In this document: positions 43,736 through 52,324 of the stretch, one piece after another
How the letters are laid out: each line of letters begins with the position of its first letter
How positions within the stretch are numbered: the stretch's first letter is position 1
NCBI GenBank assembly: GCA_902834555.1
Contig: CADFJN010000012.1
Coordinates: forward strand, 1-64,000
DNA from: Atopobiaceae bacterium
GTDB taxonomy: Bacteria; Actinomycetota; Coriobacteriia; Coriobacteriales; Atopobiaceae
Direction: 5' to 3'
Length of the DNA: 64,000 nucleotides
Position numbers and translations under genes: made by a program
The notes under the pieces: generated by a model
The model's input: only the letters and a program-made list of their open reading frames with translations
The model's database searches: none
Told to the model about the DNA's origin: nothing

Positions 43736-45841
43736 CTACTCCTCTGCCTTGCGTTGCTTCCAGGCCTCCTCGTTGCGCCAATCGTTCCCGTCGAGATGCC
43801 AGTTGTTGAAGTCGGAGACGTCCCCAACTATCTGATACTCAAGCAGGTCATAGTCACGCTTGCCGTCGTGCGTAAGCATACAGTAGGTTCGCAGGCGATC
43901 CGCGGGGTCATGTCGGTCCTCAAGCGCCACGTTGAACTCTCCGTAGTGGTCGAGAACGTCCTGCGAGGCACCCATACCCTTGAGCATGGTAGCCTGGAGG
44001 TCCTTGTGGCTGGCCGGCTCCTGGGAGATGGCACAAGGCGCCGCATCAGCCATCGCGTCCTGCGCGGGCTTCACAAAGATGATAGGCGACGTGGGCTCAG
44101 TGAGGGGCTCGTCCGTGAGGTACCACTCGCCATGGTCCGCGGTCACGATGATCGTGGACTGGTCGTAAACCCCAAGCTCCTTGAGCTGCCGCAGGTACTC
44201 GGAGAGGATGTGGAACGTACCGAGCGTCTGGTCCTCCAGGCTCGTGCCCTCCTCGTTGAGGTTGCCCTGCGCGTCCATTGTGTAGGGGGTATGTGTCCCC
44301 ACAAGGTGAATGAAGCGGAACGAGGCGTCCTCGCTGTTGATGGAGAGACCTCGCTCCTTCAGCTTCTGGTAGTATGCCGGGTCATTCATGACATAGGGAG
44401 TGCTTGAGGGGTCATTCTCGGCGTCACTTGAGAACATGGCGTTGTTTATTTGGTCCGTGTAATACCAGAAGAACGGCTTAAGCACCCATGGCATGTCGCG
44501 ATAGAGCGAGCACTGGTAGAGGATCTTGAGGGTACTTTGCTTGTCGAGCGCCCTCGAAGCATCAAGGGGATGCACGTTAATGGTGCGTGTTTTCGCATAA
44601 TCAAGGCTAAATGAGTCAGTATAAATGCCCATCGTGTAGCCCTGGGCAGACACATCATCTAGGAATGTGCTACCCGAGTAGAAACGGCCAAAAAAGTCGT
44701 CCCAAGCCTCCCCTGCCCTTGGATAAGAGCCCGTGAGCAGGAACGGAATCCCATATCGAGTTGGAATCATCGAGCCGGTGCTGTTCTGGTACCACGTGAA
44801 GCCCGTGAACTCGTCGAGCATCTCGGGGTAATTGTCGTAGACGGCCTTGGTTTTGAGTGAGTCAACGGTATCAACGACAAGCACAATAACATTCTTGTTC
44901 TTCGACACGTCAAACATGCCCTGCTCGGTGGTGTAAATCCTCTGGGTCTGGATGCTCGAGCCGTCCGGGGGCGAGACCCACAGGCTCACCACGCCCACCA
45001 GCTGGACAACCACGAGAACAACGCTCGCCACTGCCGCAACCGCCCTACCGGCCTTCTCACGCATAACAGCAAGGGTCACCAGAGTGGCGGCAATAACGCC
45101 CCAGATGAGCAAGTTCCCAACCATTTCCCTGGTGTACTTGCTCCAGTCGATGAGGTTGCCGTCGGCAACCGTAAGGTTGCCATTGAGAAAGAGCGTCTGC
45201 ACGTAGGACCCAATGCCAACGGCAAGGGCCAGAGCGAGAAGCACGTCAAACGCCCGCCCGCGGAACGCAGAGAGGATAAGGCCACAGACAACGCCAACGA
45301 GAAGCCCCGCCACGAGGATGAGCTGCCACATGCTGTCCAGGCCAAAGACGAGCGATGCGGAGTTAGCAGCAACGAGCTCGTAGGGAGCCACGACGAGAAT
45401 CGTAAACGCATCGAACACGCAGGCGAGAAGCGCAAGCACGATGCGGCGGCGCCACGGCAGGCCCGCCGGGCGGCCCGTGGCGGCCCCGCGCGCGTTGCCG
45501 CCCGCGGCTGCAAGCGCCTCTCGCGCCGCCGCGTCGGCCGCGGCCTTGCCGGAGGGGTCGACGCGGGAGACCGCGGGCTCGGCCACGCGGCCCGCCCCCT
45601 CGTCTACGTGCAGGATCCTCATGAGGGCCTTGCGCGTGCGCCTGAAGGCCACGCCCAGCACCGCCGAGAGCGCAACCGCCACGGCGGCCAGCGCCTGGAT
45701 CGTGTAGGTCATGACCGAGGGGTCCACGTACGCGAGGGCCGGTGTGGCGGGCACAAGCACCCACACGGCAGTAAGGGCAAACGCGTAGAGCGCGTCGTGG
45801 AGCGCGAGCGCCGGCGCGAGCGCATTTCTCGTGCTTCTCAA
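43736..45841 (-). CDS. Sulfatase-fold membrane phosphotransferase, paralogue 1 (LTA-synthase-like)
   Basis: This 701-residue protein has about seven N-terminal membrane helices and an extracytoplasmic alkaline-phosphatase/sulfatase-fold domain from about residue 305. Active-site motifs are VLVVDTVD (metal), GSMIPTRYG (Thr nucleophile), LVGTHTPYTMD and VTADHGEW. This layout is that of lipoteichoic acid synthases and phosphoethanolamine/phosphoglycerol transferases, so it probably transfers a phospho-alcohol to an envelope glycan or polymer. The N-terminal ALAYVDPSVMTYTIQ is shared almost identically with the two paralogues upstream. The start is TTG, with GGAGGA nine bases upstream. It is the last gene of the four-gene run. 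Confidence 0.83.
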   Translation of the reverse strand: MRSTRNALAPALALHDALYAFALTAVWVLVPATPALAYVDPSVMTYTIQALAAVAVALSAVLGVAFRRTRKALMRILHVDEGAGRVAEPAVSRVDPSGKAAADAAAREALAAAGGNARGAATGRPAGLPWRRRIVLALLACVFDAFTILVVAPYELVAANSASLVFGLDSMWQLILVAGLLVGVVCGLILSAFRGRAFDVLLALALAVGIGSYVQTLFLNGNLTVADGNLIDWSKYTREMVGNLLIWGVIAATLVTLAVMREKAGRAVAAVASVVLVVVQLVGVVSLWVSPPDGSSIQTQRIYTTEQGMFDVSKNKNVIVLVVDTVDSLKTKAVYDNYPEMLDEFTGFTWYQNSTGSMIPTRYGIPFLLTGSYPRAGEAWDDFFGRFYSGSTFLDDVSAQGYTMGIYTDSFSLDYAKTRTINVHPLDASRALDKQSTLKILYQCSLYRDMPWVLKPFFWYYTDQINNAMFSSDAENDPSSTPYVMNDPAYYQKLKERGLSINSEDASFRFIHLVGTHTPYTMDAQGNLNEEGTSLEDQTLGTFHILSEYLRQLKELGVYDQSTIIVTADHGEWYLTDEPLTEPTSPIIFVKPAQDAMADAAPCAISQEPASHKDLQATMLKGMGASQDVLDHYGEFNVALEDRHDPADRLRTYCMLTHDGKRDYDLLEYQIVGDVSDFNNWHLDGNDWRNEEAWKQRKAEE

Positions 45842-45893
45842 GTTCTCATTCCTCCTACGTTCCCACCGGCGTCAGCGCCAGATGCGCTTGGCG
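45842..45893 (-). other. Relic of a sulfatase-fold gene 3' end upstream of paralogue 1
   Basis: On the minus strand, this 52-bp stretch encodes AKRIWR-stop and then GGAGGAATGAGAAC. It matches the 3' end of paralogue 3 and the junction in front of paralogue 2 (48057-48107) almost base for base. It marks a tandem duplication whose unit ran from the end of one gene into the start of the next. The unmatched 51 bp at 45894-45944 hold nothing recognisable. Confidence 0.8.
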
Positions 45894-45944
45894 CAAGCCG
45901 CCGAGAAGTAGACGGTATCGGCTGGCATCTCTCGCGCATCCTGT

Positions 45945-48056
45945 CTAGCGCTCGTTCGTCTCCCAGGTAACGCCTGTGAGGCTCCAGGAGTTCCAATCCT
46001 CCACAGGGCCAATCACGCTGAACTGGTACATGTGCGGAGTGTAGTTCCCGTCCCACGTCGGAGCGTCAAAGGCGCGAACGCGATTCTCGTCAAAAGTGGC
46101 CGCGACGTTATACGCCGGAGTCCCATACTTTGCTACCAGTGCCTGGTCGCCGTTGGAGGCCTGGTCGATGACGGTCGCAAGCACATCGGGTGCCCAGACG
46201 GGAGTCGTGGCATCTATGGAAAGGCTCTCATGCGCAGCACCCGCAGGCTTCACGAACAGGATGGGGGACGTCGGCCTCTCGATGGGGGTGTCTGACATGA
46301 AGTCAATCCTGCCGTGGTCTGCCGTCACGATGACCGTAGTGTTGTCATACACCCCAAGCTCCTTGAGATCGTCGAGATAGGTCGAGACGATCTTGAAAGA
46401 ACCAAGGAGCTGCTGATCGTACGTGGTCTCGCCGTCAACCCGCTCTCCCTGCGCGTCCATCGTGTATGGGAAGTGCGCACCCAGCAGGTGGATGAACCGG
46501 AACGAGCCAGTCTCTCCGTCATTGTTAATGGAGAGACCTCGTATCTTCAGCTGAGCATAGAACGAGGGGTCATCAAAGTTGTATGGAACGTCGCCAAGGT
46601 CATCCGCTTCCTCCTTGGGGGTGGACATTCTCTGATTAAGCTCGTCGGTGTAGTACCAGAGGAAGGGTTTGAACATCCACGGGAGATCGCGGTACAAGGC
46701 GGCCTTGTACATGATCCGTACCGCACCCGTCTCGTCGAGGCCACTCATGCCACCGTCATCAAGGGGGTGGACGTTCTTAGCAAGCCCGGCGAAGGCATTC
46801 GGGTCGCCATGGGTTGTCGAGCCCGAATCCGAATAGACCCCAATGTCATATCCCAAGCCGCTGAGGTCCTTGAGGTAGGTGCTCTTGCCAACAGAAGACT
46901 TCACGTACTCTTGGAAGTCCTCGCCCTCCTGCGGGAGCTGACCGGTGAGAAGGTATGAGCAGCCATACCTCGTGGGAGCAAGAGAACCCACAGAGTTCTG
47001 GTACCAGGTGAACCCGTCGAGGGCATCGAACATCGAGGGATTGTCCGAGTACACCTCTTCCAGGTACTGTGTGTCGGTCATGTCAAGAACAATGACTACC
47101 ACGTTCTTCTTGTCGGAGACGTCGAACATACCCTGCTCTGTGTAAACGTTATCCTGGTCGTTGGGAACGGGGGCAGTGGCGGGGTTGAGCCAGATCGACG
47201 CAATGGCAACCGCCTGAATGATGATGAGAACTCCCGCAAGCGAAGCGTTCGCAAGGCGTGAGACAGAGGGCTTCCGAACTGCCGCCACAATTGCAACGGC
47301 AATCACGGCGACCCAGATTGCAGCGCTCACGACCATCGGCTGTTTGTAGAGGCTCCAATCAACGAGGTCACCGTTGGTGATAGGAAGCGACCCGTTAAGA
47401 AACATCGCCTGCAGATACCCGCAAAGCGTCACCGCCGCAACAAGCGAAAGAACGACATCAAAGGCGCGCCCGCGAAGCACCGAGACGACAAGCGCCAAGA
47501 CAACAGCAACGAGAAGCCCCGCGCGGACGATGGCCGGCCACACAGAGTTGAGGCCATACGTCAGGTCTGCGGTATTCGCCGCCAGCAATTCAAACGGAGC
47601 AACAACAAAATAGGTAATTGTCAGCGAGACAGAGACCACGAGGGCGAGAAGCAGCCGCTTTGGCCACTTGACGGCCTCCCTGGGGTCACGCCTCCCCTCG
47701 CCGCGCGCGTTGCCGCCCGCGGCTGCAAGCGCATCTCGCGCCGCCGCGTCGGCCGCGGCCTTGCCGGAGGGGTCGATGCGGGAGACCGCGGGCTCGGCCA
47801 CGCGGCCCGCACCCTCGTCTACGTGCAGGATCCTCATGAGGGCCTTGCGCGTGCGCCTGAAGGCCACGCCCAGCACCGCCGAGAGCGCAACCGCCACGGC
47901 GGCCAGCGCCTGGATCGTGTAGGTCATGACCGAGGGGTCCACGTACGCGAGGGCCGGTGTGGCGGGCACAAGCACCCACACGGCAGTAAGGGCAAACGCG
48001 TAGAGCGCGTCGTGGAGCGCGAGCGCCGGCGCGAGCGCATTTCTCGTGCTTCTCAA
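45945..48056 (-). CDS. Sulfatase-fold membrane phosphotransferase, paralogue 2
   Basis: This 703-residue protein has the same architecture as its neighbours: about seven membrane helices, then a sulfatase-fold domain with IVLDMTDTQ, GSLAPTRYGC, LLGAHFPYTMD and VTADHGRID. The first 120 residues are nearly identical to paralogue 1, while the catalytic half has diverged widely. That suggests different acceptors or donors rather than a dosage effect. The TTG start follows GGAGGA. Gaps are 30 bp to paralogue 3 upstream and 103 bp to paralogue 1 downstream, so one transcript is likely. Confidence 0.83.
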   Translation of the reverse strand: MRSTRNALAPALALHDALYAFALTAVWVLVPATPALAYVDPSVMTYTIQALAAVAVALSAVLGVAFRRTRKALMRILHVDEGAGRVAEPAVSRIDPSGKAAADAAARDALAAAGGNARGEGRRDPREAVKWPKRLLLALVVSVSLTITYFVVAPFELLAANTADLTYGLNSVWPAIVRAGLLVAVVLALVVSVLRGRAFDVVLSLVAAVTLCGYLQAMFLNGSLPITNGDLVDWSLYKQPMVVSAAIWVAVIAVAIVAAVRKPSVSRLANASLAGVLIIIQAVAIASIWLNPATAPVPNDQDNVYTEQGMFDVSDKKNVVVIVLDMTDTQYLEEVYSDNPSMFDALDGFTWYQNSVGSLAPTRYGCSYLLTGQLPQEGEDFQEYVKSSVGKSTYLKDLSGLGYDIGVYSDSGSTTHGDPNAFAGLAKNVHPLDDGGMSGLDETGAVRIMYKAALYRDLPWMFKPFLWYYTDELNQRMSTPKEEADDLGDVPYNFDDPSFYAQLKIRGLSINNDGETGSFRFIHLLGAHFPYTMDAQGERVDGETTYDQQLLGSFKIVSTYLDDLKELGVYDNTTVIVTADHGRIDFMSDTPIERPTSPILFVKPAGAAHESLSIDATTPVWAPDVLATVIDQASNGDQALVAKYGTPAYNVAATFDENRVRAFDAPTWDGNYTPHMYQFSVIGPVEDWNSWSLTGVTWETNER

Positions 48057-48086
48057 GCTCTCATTCCTCCTACGTTCCCACCGGCG

Positions 48087-50219
48087 TCAGCGCCAGATGC
48101 GCTTGGCGTCATCGTCGGTGATGATCCAGTCATTGCCATCAAGACGCCAGTTTGCGAAGTCCTGGGAGTCGCCCGAGATCTCGTACTCGCGCCAGCTGGT
48201 ATCCAGTTTTCCGTTGCTCGTCGTCATGAGGTAGTAGCGTAAGCGGTCCGCAGGGTCATTGCGGTCCTCGATGGCCTGGTTGAACTCGCCGTAGTGGTCA
48301 AGGACCTCCTGCGAGGCACCCATTCCCTTGAGCATCGTTGCTTGAAGGTCATAGTGGCTCACGGGCTGCTGCGAAATCTGGCACGGAACCAAGTCTGCCT
48401 CGGCAGGCTGTGCCGGCTTCACAAAGATGATGGGCGTCGAGACGCCTGCAATCTCATCGGGCGTGATGTACCAGGTGCCGTGGTCAGCGGTGATGACCAC
48501 CGTGGTGCTGTCGTAGAGCCCCAGGCGCTTGAGCTCGTCGAGGTAGGTGCGCACAATCTTGAACGCCCCCACCATCTGGGACTCCCAGTCGCTGGACTCT
48601 GCGACCTTGTTGCCATCGGCATCCATGATGTAGGGCCAGTGTGTACCGTCAAGGTGGATGAAGCGGAATGAGGCGTCCTCGTTGTTGATAGAAAGCCCGC
48701 TCTCCTTGAGCTTCGCAAAGTAAGCCGGATCGTCCATGGCGTAAGGGGTGAGGTCCGGGGACGACCCACTCGTGCCGCTTACCATTCCCTGGTTGATCTG
48801 GTCCGTATAGAACCAGAAGAATGGCTTGGCAATCCACGGCATGTCGCGATACAGCGCGCACTGGTACAGAATGCGAAGCGTCCCCTGCCAATCAAGGGCG
48901 CTCTTCGCAACGTCCGAGGTGCTCTCGAAGTTCTCGGCGTGCTGCCCCAGGTATTCGCTCCAGCCGTCTATCCAGTCCGCAGAGTCAGAGTAGATGCCCG
49001 TGGTATAGCTCTGAGCTGCAACATCATCCAAGAAGTAGCTGTCCGAGTACATGGACGAGAGGAAATCCGCCGCGTCCTCCCCTGCTTGTGGCCGCATGCC
49101 CGTAAGCAGGGAGGGGATGCCATAGCGCGTAGGAATCATAGACCCCGTACTGTTCTGGTACCAGGTAAAGCCATCCAAACCGTCAAACATGTTTGGGTTG
49201 TCGGCATATGCTTTCTTGGCATCTGCGGTGTCGGTCATGTCAAGCACAAAGCACACCACGTTCTTCTTGCCCGAGACGTCAAAGAGGCCCTTCTCGGTGA
49301 TGGTGATGGACTCTGGCTCGGATTCCGCCTTGGTCACAATTCCAACAACGCCGGCAACCTGCACAACGATGAGAGCGGCACTCAGTGCTGCGGCAGCGGC
49401 CCTCTCCACCCGCGGGCGCTTGACTGCAAGAACAACAAGGGCGGTGACGACCGTCGCCCATACAAGCAGGCTGATACCAGTGACGGACGCAAACTGGGTC
49501 CAGTCCACAAGATTGCCATCGGCGACGGGCAGGCTCGAGTTCATGGAGAGCACCTGCACGTAGGCACTCACGCCAAGAGCAACGATGACGGCGAGAATCA
49601 CCTCAAAGGCGCGACCGCGGAACGCCGAGAGCACAAAGCCGCTGGCAACGGCCAGGAGAAGACCAGCCACGACCACGATCTGCCACACCTGACGGACCCC
49701 AAAGAGCAGGCTGTCGGAGCTGCCGGCAACAAGCTCGAGCGGAGCCACCACAAACACCGTGAGGACGAGAAAGACGCAGGCGAGAAGCGCAAGCACGATC
49801 CGGCGGCGCCAGGGGATGCCCGCCCGGCGGCCCGTGGCGGCCCCGCGCGCGTTGCCGCCCGCGGCTGCAAGCGCATCTCGCGCCGCCGCGTCGGCCGCGG
49901 CCTTGCCGGAGGGGTCGATGCGGGAGACCGCGGGCTCGGCCACGCGGCCCGCACCCTCGTCTACGTGCAGGATCCTCATGAGGGCCTTGCGCGTGCGCCT
50001 GAAGGCCACGCCCAGCACCGCCGAGAGCGCAACCGCCACGGCGGCCAGCGCCTGGATCGTGTAGGTCATGACCGAGGGGTCCACGTACGCGAGGGCCGGC
50101 GTGGCCATCGCTGTGAGCAGACAGGCACTTATCGCAGCAAGGCCAAGGACGTCCCACGCAAGGACCAGCAGGCGCCCAACAATGCGGTGCGCACCCTTTT
50201 GGGAGCGGCTAGTCATCAT
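48087..50219 (-). CDS. Sulfatase-fold membrane phosphotransferase, paralogue 3
   Basis: This 710-residue protein has its own first 33 residues (MMTSRSQKGAHRIVGRL) followed by the shared ALAYVDPSVMTYTIQ block and Arg/Ala-rich cytoplasmic loop. About five more helices and the sulfatase-fold domain follow (FVLDMTDTAD, GSMIPTRYGI, LDGTHWPYIMD, ITADHGTWY). The ATG at 50219 overlaps the stop of the YidC-glycerophosphotransferase gene by 11 bp, so translation is probably coupled. A frame extending to 50495 would run deep into that gene and is not used. It is the likely ancestral copy, because the relic upstream of paralogue 1 matches its 3' end. Confidence 0.83.
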   Translation of the reverse strand: MMTSRSQKGAHRIVGRLLVLAWDVLGLAAISACLLTAMATPALAYVDPSVMTYTIQALAAVAVALSAVLGVAFRRTRKALMRILHVDEGAGRVAEPAVSRIDPSGKAAADAAARDALAAAGGNARGAATGRRAGIPWRRRIVLALLACVFLVLTVFVVAPLELVAGSSDSLLFGVRQVWQIVVVAGLLLAVASGFVLSAFRGRAFEVILAVIVALGVSAYVQVLSMNSSLPVADGNLVDWTQFASVTGISLLVWATVVTALVVLAVKRPRVERAAAAALSAALIVVQVAGVVGIVTKAESEPESITITEKGLFDVSGKKNVVCFVLDMTDTADAKKAYADNPNMFDGLDGFTWYQNSTGSMIPTRYGIPSLLTGMRPQAGEDAADFLSSMYSDSYFLDDVAAQSYTTGIYSDSADWIDGWSEYLGQHAENFESTSDVAKSALDWQGTLRILYQCALYRDMPWIAKPFFWFYTDQINQGMVSGTSGSSPDLTPYAMDDPAYFAKLKESGLSINNEDASFRFIHLDGTHWPYIMDADGNKVAESSDWESQMVGAFKIVRTYLDELKRLGLYDSTTVVITADHGTWYITPDEIAGVSTPIIFVKPAQPAEADLVPCQISQQPVSHYDLQATMLKGMGASQEVLDHYGEFNQAIEDRNDPADRLRYYLMTTSNGKLDTSWREYEISGDSQDFANWRLDGNDWIITDDDAKRIWR

Positions 50220-52155
50220 TGTCGCCCTGAACCCCCGTCCCAAACGCACCAGCCGCGGTAATGTCCTTGCCCTCCTGCTTTGCGAGAATCTCGCCGAGGA
50301 TGTACTCGCCCGCGGCCTCGCCGCCGTGGCCAAGGTTGTAGATGAAGCCGTCACGAATCTGGCGAATCCTGTCGTTCCAGGACGAGGAGTTCGTGACCAT
50401 GTCGTCGATGACGTCCTCGAGCTCGGAGAGGTCCTTGGGGTCAAGCGAGCGGCCAATCTGGTTGCGCAGCGTGATGTCGGTGGGCGTAATGCCAACCTGC
50501 TCGTAGTCCGGGTTGATGACCTTCATGGGGGTGTCGATGAAGAGCGACGGCTTGAGCGTGGTGAACGAGAACTCCTCGGCAATCGTCGACCAGTCGGTAA
50601 TCAGCACATCGGACTCGAGGATGGAGCCGTGGCCGGAGAAGTCCGCCTCGATCGTGAGCTCGTCGGAGCTCACCTTGGAGTAGCGTTCGACAAGCGCCTC
50701 CCAGCGAGGCCGGTAGCGCTTCACGTACTCGGGGTGGGGACGAAGAATCACGTGGTAGCCGTGGCCAAGCAGGCGGCTGAGCATGTCGTCGATGCAGGTG
50801 TCGAGGATGTTGTCCGTGTTCCACGAGGGCGCGATGAGGATGATGGGGCGCTCGTGCTTCTCGTGAGGCATCTTCTCGTAGTCTGCCATCTCGCGGTCGA
50901 GAAGGTCGTAGCCAATCTCGGGGACCTTCTTCTTCTGCGTGTGATAGGCCTTCTCCATGGCGCGGATCTCTGCCTTCTGGTGAGGGCCAACGCACATTAT
51001 GGTGTCGTAGTTGTCGTACTCCTGCTTTGTGCCCGTCATGTGCATCGAAGTCATGTGGTGGCACATGTAGATGTACTCGATGTCCTTGCGGATGTAGGAG
51101 CGCTTGATGTAGTACACGTCGAGCGCGCCAAGCGAGGTCACCACCACGTCGGCGTCCATCTTCATCATGAGGGTGATGAGGCGCTTCTGGTCGAGGAAGT
51201 ACGGGATGAGGCGCGGTTCGCGCTTGGCGATGTCAAAGACCTGGTCGTTGGGGTCGCTCGTAAGGTAGTGGATGCGCACGTCGGAGTTGTTGAGCAGCCA
51301 CTCTATGGCGCCCTGGAAGTACTTGTAGAAGCCCGAGCTCTCGGAGTAGAACACCAGGTGCTTGCCGTCCACCTTGAAGAAGCGCTTGTAGTCCGCCTTG
51401 GCGCGGCGGGCCAGCGGGTCTGGCTGGTACCACTTGCGATCGCCCTTGGTGGCCTCCTCGATGGCGTTGAACTCGTCGCGTGCGGCATTGAGGTCCTCGT
51501 AGTCGATGTAGTCGCGCGGCTTCACAATCACGTTGCACAGCGCCTGCACCGCAATGGAGAGAAGGTTGGAGCACACCCAGTAGAAGGCCATGCCGCACAC
51601 CACGTAGAAGCCCAGGAAGAGCGAAAGGGCGATGGAGAGGCCATTGGTCATGTTCTTCTCGGCACGGGACTGCTCGCGCTGCAGAGGGTTGATGCGGTTG
51701 GAGGCCCAGCCCATGATCACAGCCGAGAGGCCCGCGAACAGTGGCATGATGAGCGACGCGCCGCCGTTCTCGATGGGCACGAGGCCCAGAAACTCGGTGC
51801 CGGAGGCGCCGGAGTCCGTGATGGAGTGGATGACGTCGACCAGGCCAAAGAGGATGACCACCTGGATGGCCAGCGGGATGAGCGAGAGCAGGGCATGGTA
51901 GTGCTTCTCGTGATAGAGCTCGTTCTGCTTCTCCTCGATGGTCTCGCGGTCGCCATAGTAGCGGCACTTGATGCGGAATAGCTCGGGCATGAGCTGCACC
52001 ATCACGATGCTGTTCTTCTGGCACCATACCGAGAGCGGCATGAGGATGACCTTGGAGAACAGGGTGAAGAGAAAGATTGCCGCCCACCAGCTACCGGTGA
52101 GGTCGTAGGCCGGCTGCACGATAAGCGAGAAGAAATTCGCTAGCGCCTCGAACAT
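50209..52155 (-). CDS. YidC/Oxa1-fold insertase fused to CDP-glycerol glycerophosphotransferase
   Basis: This 648-residue protein has two halves. Residues 1-215 are YidC/Oxa1-like with five hydrophobic segments. FTLFSKVILMPLSVW is followed by a coiled-coil hairpin (LMPELFRIKCRYYGDRETI, then QNELYHEKHYHALLSLIPL), the layout of the YidC core. The conserved groove Arg is Lys (K35). Residues about 260-620 are a TagB/TagF-like glycerophosphotransferase, with YMCHHMTSMH (365-371) in place of WHG, LRPHPEY (471-477) and DVLITDWSTIAEEF (516-529). It probably polymerises or primes glycerol phosphate on the inner leaflet, with the YidC domain anchoring or guiding the product. GGGAG precedes the ATG. It leads the operon with three sulfatase-fold transferases. 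Confidence 0.87.
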   Translation of the reverse strand: MFEALANFFSLIVQPAYDLTGSWWAAIFLFTLFSKVILMPLSVWCQKNSIVMVQLMPELFRIKCRYYGDRETIEEKQNELYHEKHYHALLSLIPLAIQVVILFGLVDVIHSITDSGASGTEFLGLVPIENGGASLIMPLFAGLSAVIMGWASNRINPLQREQSRAEKNMTNGLSIALSLFLGFYVVCGMAFYWVCSNLLSIAVQALCNVIVKPRDYIDYEDLNAARDEFNAIEEATKGDRKWYQPDPLARRAKADYKRFFKVDGKHLVFYSESSGFYKYFQGAIEWLLNNSDVRIHYLTSDPNDQVFDIAKREPRLIPYFLDQKRLITLMMKMDADVVVTSLGALDVYYIKRSYIRKDIEYIYMCHHMTSMHMTGTKQEYDNYDTIMCVGPHQKAEIRAMEKAYHTQKKKVPEIGYDLLDREMADYEKMPHEKHERPIILIAPSWNTDNILDTCIDDMLSRLLGHGYHVILRPHPEYVKRYRPRWEALVERYSKVSSDELTIEADFSGHGSILESDVLITDWSTIAEEFSFTTLKPSLFIDTPMKVINPDYEQVGITPTDITLRNQIGRSLDPKDLSELEDVIDDMVTNSSSWNDRIRQIRDGFIYNLGHGGEAAGEYILGEILAKQEGKDITAAGAFGTGVQGDNDD

Positions 52156-52324
52156 TATGCAACTCCCAGGGTTTTCAGCTGATATTGGGACCGTGCTACC
52201 TTACCACGCGAGAACGACACAATTGCCTTCTCCTAACATGCTCACGAACCTGCTATGCCGCACGACGCACCGCATGCGCTGCGTTATCCTCATGGCAGGT
52301 GGAGGCGCATCGAGAGGGGCACAC

